Made by a program: the position numbers and the translations under genes. Below, in pieces: positions 12,301-21,763 of a stretch of 64,000 nucleotides of DNA. Source of the DNA: Catonia carolina (Eukaryota; Arthropoda; Insecta; Hemiptera; Achilidae). The notes under the pieces were generated by a model that saw only the letters and a list, made by a program, of their open reading frames with translations, searched no databases and was not told the DNA's origin. How positions within the stretch are numbered: the first letter of the stretch is position 1; each line of letters opens with the position of its first letter. The stretch is taken from contig JAQMRL010000003.1 in assembly GCA_035578175.1 (NCBI GenBank), positions 23,336,419-23,400,418 of the forward strand, written 5' to 3'.

Positions 12301-15300
12301 CGTGGGTTATTCTCAGCCCAGTATCGAAAATTCTGTTTGTTAACAGTTCCGGCGAGGTGAAAATGTGCCTCATCACTGAAGATCAAAACAGCAGTGCGGG
12401 GGATCTGCTGAATGTCGCGGCATAAATTTGTTCGTGTGTCTAAGTCTCTAACTGTTAATTCTTGCACTACCTGCATCTTGTATGGGTGAAATTTAAGGTC
12501 TCTTTTCAGTATTCTGCGGACACTACTGAAAGATAATCCTAGTGAAGCGGCATGTTTCCGAACAGAACGCCGAGGGGATTGTTGAATTGAAGCCCGTTTT
12601 CCGCTGACGTTGACGTCCTAATTCGGCCTTGTGGTCTTGTTTTTAATGCTGATGATGTTGCTCTAAAATTTGATACCCAATTTCTGATTGTTGGTCCAGT
12701 GGGAATGGGATCACGTCGACCAATAGCAAAATGTAAACGGAACGCACGCTGTGTTGTGATCACGGAGCCGCCATTTTTAATAAACTCTTCAACTACGAAT
12801 GCACGATGTTGTCCCGACCAAGCCATTGCTCACACTAAAACTGCATGTCATGGCGCGTCTAATGACACCATCCCCACCCTTCTACTCCTTCCCTTCTTCG
12901 TGCAACGCCCTTCCAAAACCGGAAAGTTCAATATGACTCACCTTGTACAATAGAAACAGAATTGGACCTAAAACTGACCCTTGTGGAACGCCTGCTTTGA
13001 CTTCAAGCTTTCCAGATACAACCTTTGTAAGTTTCCCTCTAATAACCCTAGTTAATTCCACACACTGTAATCTATTAATAAGGTAAGATTGAAACCATTT
13101 CAATTCTACATCCCTAACGCCTAATGACTCTAGTGTTTTCAATAAAATTTCATGATCAACACAATCGAAAGCTTTACTCAGATCCAGAAACACTGCCAAT
13201 GCTTTCTCCCCGGCATCAAATATATCAACTACTTGCTCCACAAGTAAAACAATTGCAGTTTTAGTTGATCTACCTTTTTGGAAACCATGCTGATCCTTTG
13301 AGATGATTAGGTTTTCAGTCAAAAAACTGATTAACCTAATAAATACTACCTTTTCAAAAATTTTACTGATTGTGTTTAAAATACTTATGGGCTTATAATT
13401 TTCAACTAACTGGCTATCTCCATTCTTAAATATAGGCAATATTTTAGCCTCCTTCAGTTTGTTTGGAAATACACCTGCTTCGAGTGAGAAGTTAATCAAA
13501 TGAAGGAGAGGAGTAATTAAAAGATGTTTACATTCTTTAACAATTATACTAGAAATCCCATCTAACCCACATGTTTTCTTGCTTTTCAAACTATCAGTAA
13601 CTGATTCTAATTCCTCACTTGAAACTAGTCTAAATAAGAATTGATTTACTACCTTGTTCCCTTTTGGATCATAACATCCCACTGTTTCCCCAATCTGTTG
13701 TTTAAGTTTTAAAGCTACTTCCTGGTAATATTTGTTAAAATAATAACAAATTTCTACACCATTCTGTATAGGTTCATTGTTTTTGTTAACAATAATAGGT
13801 ATGTCAGTAAAACCTTTATTGCTAACTACACCTCGATTCTTATTTATTATTTCCCATATAGCTGAGTTTAGATTTGGTGATTTATGAAGGACTTCAGCAG
13901 TTTTTTTGCATTTAGCTCTCTGAACTTCTCTGGCATAATGTTTTTTAATAGTTTTGTACCTTTGTTCGTTAAAGGTAGTCCTATATGAAAGAAAATCTGA
14001 GTATACATCTCTAACTTCAGACCCCATTTTCATAATTTCCCCTGTGACCCACTCATCTGTTTCCCTGACAATATTTTTTACATCTTTCTTTTTAATTGGA
14101 CAACTATTATTATAATGAAATTTTAATGTTTCAATAAAATTATGATATTTCTGATTAATGTCAGAAGAATTGAAAACAGTCTTCCAATCCTCTTTGGATA
14201 AACCGTGTTACTACATGTTATGGCATTTTTTTATGCCCAAAACGAGCAGGTGGAGTGTTATTTTAATTACACTCTATCTGTTTGGTCCAGGGCTAAAATA
14301 AATAGTTCTGTTTTTTATCACATAGTCAGCCAATTAAATGACTGAACTATTTAAGAACAGAAGAGATAGAGGTGTAAAAGACACTAGTCAGAGTTTTCTC
14401 CTCTGAGTAATGAATTTCACTATGCAGGCAGACCCTGTGGTGAATGAAGTGGTGTCATTTGCAGGGTGGAAAGTGAGTGCTTTTTGGAGGGCTTGACATG
14501 CTGATAAGCATATTCTTTCAACTCAGTGAGGAAGGCAATGGTAAACCACCTTACTCCTCGTTTTTACTTAGTAAAACCTCTAGAGGTTCAAACCAGCCTT
14601 TCAGCTGTTGACCTAAACAACAATGGCATTTAATGTTGGAAAAAAAATTAAAATTACATGAACTGTAAATTAAGTTCAGTATTTACCTAACCTTATCTAT
14701 AAGCACTACCCAAGTCTTGAAAAAGTTCTTTTGAAAACTAATTTAATTCATCATACCCCCATAGTTTACAACATCATCAACCTTAACTTCATTATCACTT
14801 TTATGTTCAGCACCTGTAGCCAGTCCTCAGATTTTGTCAGATAACTTACGAAAATAAGCAATTTTAATCATTTAACAAACTTTTCCTCAGGACAAACAAT
14901 AACACCAACACGGAATAACCTCACATCTACAAACAACGTGTTACAAAATTGCGTTAGTCAATACCTTTTGATATGCAATCTGTTGTCAATACCTAACCTA
15001 ACGAATAACACATTATTAATTGTAAAATCTACTGTAAAAGTTTAAAAATTTCACCAATAGGTTACAGCACTTAGTACGCGTACATGTGTAATTTGTGAAT
15101 TGCGCACTACACTGTATCGCTTATGGGCGTTCGTACTGACTGAAGGATTAATAACAATCTATCATTGTAAGTCTTGAACATGCTAGCAAATAAAAAAAAT
15201 GTTCATGGTGGTGCTTGATTTACTTTTTGCCGACGTAGTACAAGCATACTGCATAAATATATTTTTAATGATATGCTATGCAAGAATTAAAACTACAGTA

Positions 15301-18300
15301 ATCCCTCGGTATCCGCGGTTCATAAAACCGTGGATAATGATACCTTATACGAACGAAACGACGGGGCTTAGGTTCTGAAGGAAAAGTCCTGTAGTCGTTT
15401 TAAGTGTTTAATAGTTTTAGGAAAATTTTACCATTATTATAATCGATGAATATTTAATAAATACGGTACTGTATGCATAAAAAATTTAAGTTGCTTTAAA
15501 ATAGTTAGTTATGGCTGTTTGCTTCTTCTTTTCAAACTCCTTGTGGACTTCTTCGTATGGTATCATCAGCTTCTGGAGTCCTCTTTTGAATTGAAACTTT
15601 CCATGACGGGATCAGTCTCCAACACGTGATCAGCGAGCTACGTTGCCATGCTGAGGATCTCGTTGATGGTTTGTGAAGAAATGCTTGGCTTTGTTTCAGG
15701 ATTGTCAAAAAAACAAAGAAATGTATGTATGTATGAAGAAGTTAGACTGACACATGGAGGAAAACGTACAGAAATTACAGTATGGCGTCTGGGCGTACGT
15801 ATGGTGGCTGAGGGTGGGGGTCATACTGGCGGGGCCCGGTACCCGGTGCCGCACTCACTACGTGGAAATCTAGCTTGGCTCATGGCGGCTGTCGCCATAC
15901 TAGTGTGTGACTCGACAAGATACAAACTCCAAAACATTTATTCAAACATGTTTTCAGAATTGAATGACTTCCCCAACTCCCACCAAGTACGGTGTACACA
16001 AGGGTGAGATTATGTACATATTTTAAGGTTTTAGGCCCACGGAAAAAGTCCGCGGATAACCGAAACCAGTGGTGCTAAATCCACGGATACCAAGGGATTA
16101 CTGTACACCATTGCTGTTTTAAAAATTCATATCTTGTCAATAATGCAGTTTTTTAATATAAAAAACCAGAGGTTCTTAATTATATATCCTTTCACTAATT
16201 GGAGCTTCAATCGTGGGTAATCCAAAATTTTCCAACACCTGTAACTTACCCGTAACTAAGAGCCTCCATTATTTTGGCTAATCAGTTAATCCAAGGATCT
16301 CCCATCTAGTTATGAAATTTATAATCATTTTTATTCTATCGACCCCCCATTGGTTTTAAAATTTTTAGTTTTTGTTTCAGCTTCCAAAATTCTCTTTACC
16401 AAGACCCAATAAACAATTTATGACACAATATTGTAAATACTATGCCAAGTTCAAATTTTCTATTTTTTTTAAATGTTATTTGTGGCCTATAGTAAAGATT
16501 TTAGTATAAAATACTATAATACTTCCAATTATATATATATATATATATACTTTTTTTAAATAAAACTACTAACTTATGAATTATCATAGTAATTTATTAC
16601 CACCAATTTTTAAATCAAGGCAAAATAATCATGGATACCTTATCAGGTTGAGTGTAGTTTCCAACACACCGAGGCGCTCTAGGATCCCACATCTTCACAG
16701 TAGAATCCCAACTACCAGTTAAGATACCATTAACTTCAGATGAATATTCTACTGCTCTAATAGCATTATCATGAGTTCCAAGAACAGTTTCTAAAAAAAA
16801 AAGTTGAATGAATTATCTATTTTATGCATTACAAACTAAAGAAGATACGTGGTATTACACGCTAATACTTTGACCTATGAAGTCTAAATTTTGACTCATC
16901 TACTACACTAGCAAAGTAAAGTGGGGTTCTCACGAGCAATATATGACGCGCATCAACCACTCAAGCGTAGAAGATGATGACTGGTGAGAACGGAGAATCA
17001 TGGAACTAGCCTGTGACGTCAACCACCTACACTTGAGACATGAATGAATCAAACAGTGTTTGATTTTCAGTCAAGGAACAAGCGTGCGTGGAGAAAAATC
17101 ATGTCGCGTCACCAATGTATTGAAAATTAAATGACAACAAAACCCTTCAGTTTTAGAATCTTTACTGCATTGAGAGATTATTTATGATACCACTATGGAA
17201 GAGTATCACAATCGAGATTTAAGAGCTGTGGTGGCAAAACGAATATCTCAAGAATAAAACTTGTCTGGATTTGGACCTGGCAAAGAAATCATGAAATTTA
17301 AAAATTTAATAAATCCATACTGCCAGGAACTTAACAAAATTGAAGTAAATAAGCAATCAGGAGCATCTGCTCCCCATGCAGCTCATCCGTTATACACTCC
17401 CTAACCCAGCAATGCTTTTTCTGATGTTTTAATTGCATTGAACAAAAAATTTTTCTAGCTAGAATTATGGAAAATGTATTGCATAAAACAACACAACTCT
17501 CACCAACTATCCGATCCATGTTCACATAGTCGAACTGAACTGTTGTCGTCTGAACAGGTTACGCTTTTATAAAAAGCATGTTAAAAAAATTTAACACTAT
17601 AGAGTGATTCTCGAACATGGTACATAACTCGTGTGAGAAACCGGCTTGATGAATTGTTTTCTTCTTTCATAACGGATAGGCAACCATGCCTGTTCCAATC
17701 CACGTCGAGCACAAAACTGACTAACCATCTCCTCCAAAACCTTATCATATCTCCAACTTCTCTCAGGTCTATATATCAATGCTTTAAGGTGGATTATTGC
17801 CAGGAGCATCAGATGAACATGATCACTCCATCTCCTTCTGTACTCACTGATTTTAGCATTGTGCTAAATATACTGTAAGTAATAAGTTTATTTTATTTCT
17901 AATGTAAGATACTTTAAATATTTACTTTTGTAACTGCTCTGATTTTCTTTTCTTAAAGATAATCTAAATCAAATAAACTTACACGTTTTGGTGGATCCAC
18001 TAACATCAGAGTGAATGCATATCAACCCTATTATTAATCCAAACTGACTTCTATTATTTTCTTTAAAATGCTTTTTACAAACAAACAAGTTTACAAATAT
18101 AAACTAGGTATGTAATTGATTCTAAACACAAAAATTAAATTTACAATCTGATAAGCAGTGAAATTGAGAATATAAAATGAACATAACCAAGTTATTAATA
18201 CAAGCTGAACTTACAATATAAATAACTTACTATTAAAACATAAATTTTATAGTTCATTAGCAATCATAAGAAATAATATATTTTCACTAAGCCTGTTTGC

Positions 18301-21300
18301 ACAAAAGCACAAATTGCTTGCTATTTTAATGCTGAAAACCTTGATGATGCAATATTTTGTAAACGTATGATAAACATGCATAGTATTTGTTTAGCTCTAT
18401 ATTCTGCAGTATTATTTCATGTTCTTCTAAATGTGAAATAAGCTGCTCTATGTTATATATTTCATCAGTTTCTTCTGAACCTTCAGGAGTCCAGCATGGT
18501 TATGAAAACTTTCATCTGTAAACTGAAAACTTTCATCATACAGCTAACAGCTACACATTCATGTCAACTTCATGTAAATTACCACAGCCTAGAATTTGGT
18601 GAATGAGTGACTACATATCACCACTCTCATTTGGACTATTAACAAATAGACAAGCTCTTGTGTAATTGTTACATTCACACATAATTGTGCACAATTGGCC
18701 AACACCATTTTGATAATGCGTGCAATATTAAATTTAGCTATTTTTGGATTATTATTTGATATTATTAATATCTTTTTGGCTAATCCAAATAGCCCTTGTC
18801 CCAGTTAGTTTGGATTAGTGGGGATGTTGTATAACTATTAAATGATATGATTACACTCCACTACATCATATCACGACATGAAAAATAAAAAAACAACCCT
18901 ATTCTTTGATTATTTTTAAGTTTTAAATTTTGATCATTTTATTACATAATTTATGCTACATACCAGTGTTACTGTTGAAGTCATACATTTTCAATGTTTT
19001 ATCCAAGCCACCACTGAATGAATGAACAGCATCCTACATAGAAAAGGAAAGAATCAAAATCATACGAGAGGGTCGATATGGAAAAGATATAACACTACAT
19101 TGAGTACTTCTTTGTCTGCACGACCACTTCACCTCCCTTCCCTACCCCTCGCTTCACCGGCAACTGCTCCTATTTGATTAGGCAGCGGTACAGACGACCC
19201 CGCTTTGCTTCACCGGCGACTGCTCCTAATCATTTAGGCAGCGGTAAAGACGACCACCCCCCTTCGCTATTAAGTATCTGGTAATTTTGAGCTATGCCTC
19301 CGGATGTCCGGCCGGTCCTAAGAGCTCTGCAGACTGCGTTACTACAAGCCGGTGGCGACAAAATATACACAAGCGTATTTGAACCTCTTCAAAAGAAAAA
19401 AATGGTGAAGTTCTATAAATCAATGGCTGTCTCCAATGGTGTTCACTGCAGCTGTAATAAGGTAGCATCCATATTATTATTTCAGTGCCAACAGAGACAC
19501 ACATCTCACAAAGGACATTTGCCATTTCAAACAGTAGAAACACCTTGTAAACAGCCTCAAAGTATGTAGTTTATATATAGACAAGCATTATCTGAATTAG
19601 TTTGGCTCTGTTGGCAGAACAAAGAAAATAACACATTTCAGTCCAAGACATGCAAAAAATTGCATAACAACATGACATGGGCCAATCAAATAAGTCAGAA
19701 TATGTCTCTTGGCCTATTTATTGATTGAAATAAAAATAGGGAAATAACAAAAATAATCTTATCATAATAAAAAAAACTTTAAACCATAATGGCTAAAAGC
19801 AAATCCATACCTGAAAACAAACATCTAAAACTGGCATATCATGGGAATATTTCATTCTTAAACTGTTATTTTGAATATCATATAACGACACAGTATTATC
19901 CCATGATGAAACAAGCAAAAATTGTGATGTATTTGGTCCAAATTTAACTGACGATATTCCATCTTCTGGAGGTGATTTTAATTTAAATTCTGTTCTAGTT
20001 TCTCCTGCCATACTAAAAAAAAAATCATAAAAAGTACATAGTATAATATTGAACACTTTTACAATTCAGTTCAAATATTCGTAAAAATTTCTGAAGAACA
20101 GAGAACATACATTATTATTTACTCACTGCAAAATGTTTAAGATCTCTTCAGGCAATTTCACTATTAACACCTTACTTTACATTTGAATAAACATTCTCAC
20201 AACAGCAGGAATTCTACTGTTATAGATACTAAAGTCACAAGATTGCCTTTGGGTATGGATGGGTTGTGAGTAAGGGAAGTGAAAATTTGACAGTGCTGCC
20301 AACCTCAACACTGAGACAGTACTTCTACATTTCACTACCGTGCAGTTTTTACATACATTTTGTAAGCTGAGGTTTATTCCGAGAAAATGTTTTCTTCATA
20401 AACCTTATAAGAAATAAATCTGACCTGTAATATTGCCTATAGCTTAATTATATGACTAGAAATGTTTGATTTACTGTAATTACCAGCTACCTTATTCCGT
20501 TGGAACAAAATTTTCTTCGAATAAATCGTCTTCTTTACTATCGCTGTCACCAGCATCTTTACTATCAGTCTCACTAGTATCTACCAAACAGTTTCTTTTT
20601 ATTACCAGGTATCAACAAAATTGTTGAAGAATAGCTTCTTCACATCTTCAATTTCCTTCTTTATTTTTTGAATTGTGGAAAGAGAAACATCACAACTTAG
20701 TTAGCCACTTGCTCATGGCTTTTGTTAAGAGGCAGAGAAAAGCATTTTTGTTTAGCTTCAACTTCACAGCATTTTATTACACTGCATATTAGATTTCGTT
20801 CAGCACTGTAAAAAGTCTGTCTACGTTTTCAATACACTAACATCTCTGAATAAATACAGTTAACCCAAAAAAAGGTTCCACGATATTATACTGTATATGC
20901 TCTGGGTATAGTACAAGTTGTTGTGTATGCTGTACTGAAATTAAATCAGTCATGTGTGCGCACTTATGCTTTTCCCCCTTTCCCCTCATTGCAAACAAAG
21001 GCAAACTTGTGACTCAAATAACTACACAAAAACATTTAACAGCAACTGTACGACTCAATTGCAGCCACATAACCTATAAGAATCAAATAAAATTATACTT
21101 AATTAAGAGTCGTCTAACAGCAATATTCAAATTCATTTATAATAAAAAAAAAATAAAACCTATAATTAGAAATCTTCAAAAAATTCGGTAGGCTACCAAG
21201 AAACCATAGTTTAAAAGAAAGTGAATGCCAAACTACACGTCTGCAAATTAAACCAATCCTCACAAAAATGTACTTGAATATAGGTAATTTAACATTAGCG

Positions 21301-21763
21301 ATATACATGGTAAAATCTCTGTTTTCAATTATTACAATGGATACTTTACTTGTGTAATGGTGGAATTAGACAAACTTCTTTTAAGGTACTGAATAAAAAT
21401 TACCATACTAACCTTAACTGAATTACTTCTAATTATTTACATGATACTCCTATGCGTAATATTATTTAAAACATCGAGATTAACGATTAAAATTGCTGTA
21501 GTAAAGTCGAATTCAATAAACTAACTAACACTTTACAACAAATCTCGTAAATACATTAAAATAATTCAAAATTACAATCGCCTACGATTAGCACCGGTAT
21601 TGAAAAATTTCTGATAAATAAAGCAATATTTCAATTTAAGTAAGAATAAAGTTTTAGCAAAACAATGTTTTACTAACATCAAAAATCAAACTAATAGCAA
21701 TTCAATTCAAAAATTTGAATTAGTTGGTTATGTTCAAGCAACTTACCCAACACTATGCACCAT
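304..21763 (-). CDS. BUB3: Mitotic checkpoint protein BUB3 (WD40), 8 coding exons
   Basis: BUB3 is a seven-bladed WD40 propeller that carries BUB1 and BUBR1 to kinetochores in the spindle assembly checkpoint. Coding exons on the minus strand: 21763-21747, 20012-19811, 19033-18964, 16790-16639, 10425-10267, 9324-9179, 2552-2413 and 422-304. All have AG/GT borders and compatible phases. The Met at 20011 gives 328 aa, the length of human BUB3. An in-frame Met in the first exon (21763, preceded by an in-frame TGA) would add six residues. Visible motifs in 328-aa numbering: [20 protein letters not shown] and SSWD near the N-terminus, [12 protein letters not shown] (116-127), [13 protein letters not shown] (155-167), RRESSLK and QTRCIR in exon 5, [13 protein letters not shown] in exon 6, [11 protein letters not shown] (254-264). 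These distinguish it from the paralogue RAE1. No frameshift or stop is seen. Exon order and identity are very secure; the choice of start is not. Confidence 0.97.
423..1555. other. BUB3 intron 7, no recognised feature
   Basis: AT-rich intronic sequence between the last two coding exons. I see no coding potential, inverted-repeat ends or tandem repeats here. Confidence 0.5.
1556..1868 (-). mobile_element. Decayed mariner-like transposase fragment
   Basis: Read on the minus strand, this stretch gives broken frames containing DNA(S)[21 protein letters not shown] and a downstream helix-like tail. This is the third-aspartate region and C-terminus of a DD34D mariner-type transposase. Several frameshifts and stops interrupt it. 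The left edge (about 1556) resembles a terminal repeat, but no matching right end is present, so the copy is truncated. Confidence 0.6.
1890..2250 (+). repeat. Dispersed repeat R1, partial copy
   Basis: Shares long stretches with copies near 9545, 31400, 42850 and 49930. Recognisable pieces are TGCATTTTACA, CTACAACTTTTA, GAGCCTAGTTTA, GTGATTTTCC and CACTCATGATTAAA. The family is noncoding, very AT-rich, and built partly of an internally repeated module of about 165 bp. This copy holds the 3' half only. Confidence 0.7.
2644..3975 (-). mobile_element. Full-length mariner element, inactive
   Basis: A 1332-bp element sits between TA dinucleotides (2642-2643 and 3976-3977), the standard mariner target duplication. 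Terminal inverted repeats of 28-29 bp match at all but one base, starting GAGGTATGTCCAGAAAGTA. The single transposase frame lies on the minus strand. It sits in BUB3 intron 6, antisense-neutral to splicing: no exon is disturbed. Confidence 0.95.
2742..3800 (-). pseudogene. Mariner DD34D transposase pseudogene
   Basis: The frame runs from Met at 3800 to the stop at 2742, about 352 codons, the usual mariner length. An N-terminal helix-turn-helix region ([12 protein letters not shown]) is followed by the catalytic domain: TGDETW gives the first Asp, LHDNARPH the second and APSDFHLF the third. By eye 34 residues separate the second and third Asp. Three in-frame stops interrupt it, at 3545-3543, 3350-3348 and 3212-3210. 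Two look like CGA to TGA changes, as expected from CpG decay. There are no frameshifts, so the copy is moderately young but dead. Confidence 0.9.
4010..4445 (-). mobile_element. Old LINE fragment, reverse-transcriptase C-terminal region
   Basis: On the minus strand one frame reads [19 protein letters not shown], then [16 protein letters not shown]. This is typical of LINE reverse transcriptases just after the FADD box. It then runs into a segment that also occurs at 25000-25400 (around the words AAKTWTEGKE there). It is full of stops and frameshifts. Plus-strand open frames here have no family resemblance. Confidence 0.6.
4446..5003. other. BUB3 intron 6, no recognised feature
   Basis: AT-rich sequence between the LINE fragment and the TTAA-flanked element. 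No coding or repeat structure noted. Confidence 0.4.
5008..8868. mobile_element. Non-autonomous piggyBac-like element (TTAA-flanked)
   Basis: A 3861-bp unit lies between TTAA at 5004-5007 and TTAA at 8869-8872, the target duplication of the piggyBac superfamily. Its ends begin CACGTTCAGTGCGGCC and CACGTTCACTGCGGCC, a 16-bp inverted repeat with one mismatch. Further GC-rich subterminal segments occur at both ends: GCCGCCACATTTATGTGGCG at the left and related GCGGCAGGCG motifs at the right. No transposase frame is visible, so it would need a transposase in trans. Most of the interior is a tandem array (6342-8435). The superfamily call rests on TTAA plus the termini, not on protein. Confidence 0.75.
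6342..8435. repeat. Tandem array, about 4.8 units of 438-441 bp
   Basis: The landmark ATACAACCCCTAC recurs at about 6738, 7176, 7617 and 8058, spacings of 438, 441 and 441. Other landmarks keep the same spacing, such as GGGTAGCAACCCCCGTAGGA and CGGGTTA. The first and last units are partial. Units have diverged by substitutions and small indels, so amplification is not recent. Short open frames inside (for example 7301-7522 and 7811-7993) are not conserved between units and I do not treat them as genes. Confidence 0.9.
8873..9178. other. BUB3 intron 6 distal part, nothing recognised
   Basis: AT-rich intron between the piggyBac-like element and BUB3 exon 6. No feature seen beyond the acceptor context. 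Confidence 0.4.
9545..10200 (+). repeat. Dispersed repeat R1, split by a SINE
   Basis: The left part (9545-9641) matches the start of the copy at 42850 (TCTCTTGC, GGAAAGTATTGTTTT). The right part (10040-10200) continues it with ATCTCAAGAACGG, CGTACGAAGTTGAAACTT and GGTCAACC. The two halves are separated by SINE copy 9642-10039 and joined by its 11-bp target duplication. R1 was therefore present before that SINE inserted. Confidence 0.75.
9642..10039 (+). mobile_element. AAC-tailed SINE, copy 1
   Basis: A unit of about 398 bp ends in an AACAACAAC tail and is flanked by an 11-bp direct repeat ACGTAAGTGAA at 9631-9641 and 10040-10050. Three further copies share both ends (14229, 55802, 62233). 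The 3' part contains GAGGTTCAAACC-like and GGCTGATGACCTAAACAAC segments. No open frame is conserved. Equal full length with variable-site 9-11-bp duplications marks it as a retroposed SINE rather than a DNA transposon. Confidence 0.85.
11639..12945 (-). mobile_element. DD41D Tc1/mariner element inserted in the LINE
   Basis: A 1307-bp element has inverted ends sharing GGTGAGTCATATTGAACTTT and is bounded by TA at 11637-11638 and 12946-12947. Removing it with one TA restores the LINE frame, so insertion point and duplication are exact. The near-perfect termini and a transposase with a single frameshift suggest a fairly recent insertion. In published groupings DD41D transposases fall in the rosa/Visitor-type branch; that placement is from the spacing only. 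Confidence 0.95.
11751..12826 (-). pseudogene. DD41D transposase with one frameshift
   Basis: The N-terminal part (12826 down to about 12600, starting [15 protein letters not shown]) holds the paired helix-turn-helix region, including [12 protein letters not shown]. The catalytic part follows in another frame: [13 protein letters not shown] (first Asp), [12 protein letters not shown] (second) and [16 protein letters not shown] (third). I count 41 residues between the second and third Asp. A one-base shift close to 12598 separates the frames, and downstream of it the frame is open to 11751. Length is about 358 codons in total, normal for the superfamily. Confidence 0.92.
14229..14622 (+). mobile_element. 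AAC-tailed SINE, copy 2
   Basis: Same family as 9642-10039, flanked by the 9-bp repeat ATGGCATTT at 14220-14228 and 14623-14631. It landed just outside the 5' end of the truncated LINE. The tail is short (AAACAACA). Confidence 0.85.
14632..15295. other. BUB3 intron 4 stretch, nothing recognised
   Basis: AT-rich sequence with no convincing coding or terminal-repeat signal. Confidence 0.4.
15296..16103. mobile_element. Tigger/pogo-like MITE
   Basis: An 808-bp unit between TA dinucleotides (15294-15295, 16104-16105). Its ends match at about 21 of 23 bases, reading CAGTAATCCCTCGGTATCCG and CAGTAATCCCTTGGTATCCG, the style of Tigger/pogo termini. The longest open frame (15648-16007, 119 codons) has no resemblance to a transposase. 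The element is taken as non-autonomous. Confidence 0.85.
16791..18963. other. BUB3 intron 3, mostly unassigned
   Basis: Two things stand out. First, 17985-18020 on the minus strand reads as a decayed relative of the ribozyme-like motif at 41970-42009, with GTGGATCCAC flanked by CTGATGT and AAAAC. Second, 17597-17880 on the minus strand contains [15 protein letters not shown] and [15 protein letters not shown] in an open frame; it may be remnant transposon coding, but I cannot place it. The rest is plain AT-rich intron. Confidence 0.4.
19095..19290. repeat. GC-richer duplicated segment in BUB3 intron 2
   Basis: Two adjacent copies of a unit of about 55 bp (near 19150-19200 and 19203-19253) share GCTTCACCGGC, ACTGCTCCTA, TTAGGCAGCGGTA and AGACGACC. 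Base composition is clearly less AT-rich than the flanking intron. A 91-codon open frame follows at 19294-19569, but it resembles no family I know. Confidence 0.5.
20530..20840 (-). mobile_element. Transposase helix-turn-helix remnant
   Basis: On the minus strand a decayed frame reads [20 protein letters not shown], then [12 protein letters not shown]. This resembles the N-terminal recognition helix seen in DDE transposases of the pattern ER..I..V..F.E.E, P.NKV.ERVA. A serine/aspartate-rich stretch follows. Stops interrupt it and no ends are visible. Lies in BUB3 intron 1. Confidence 0.4.

Larger units (their letters stand above)
10766..14207 (-). pseudogene. LINE reverse transcriptase ORF (split, one stop)
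   Basis: Reading from 14207 to 12946, then from 11638 to 10766 after skipping the insert, one frame continues with a single TAA at about 11005-11003. Landmarks in order: [13 protein letters not shown], the HGFQKGRST block, [13 protein letters not shown] with the catalytic Asp, [16 protein letters not shown], then [10 protein letters not shown] with the catalytic Asp pair, [14 protein letters not shown], and the C-terminal [11 protein letters not shown]. The core RT motifs are intact apart from the insertion, which falls between the GVPQGS and FADD boxes. The endonuclease is missing. Confidence 0.9.
10653..14210 (-). mobile_element. 5'-truncated LINE, interrupted by a Tc1/mariner element
   Basis: A poly(A) tail on the minus strand (poly-T at 10653-10675) ends the copy. 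The reverse transcriptase and its C-terminal extension extend leftward from about 14210, where the body stops abruptly without the endonuclease domain, as usual for incomplete reverse transcription. A 1307-bp element (11639-12945) splits it. It lies antisense relative to the plus strand but in the same sense as BUB3, inside intron 4. Clade is probably Jockey/CR1-like, from the protein only. Confidence 0.9.

Noticed and set aside
15648..16007. 119-codon open frame on the plus strand
   Set aside because: It lies inside a Tigger-like MITE, has no domain resemblance and runs into low-complexity text; taken as chance.
16527..16550. (TA)n run near BUB3 exon 4
   Set aside because: Simple microsatellite, common in AT-rich introns, with no further signal.
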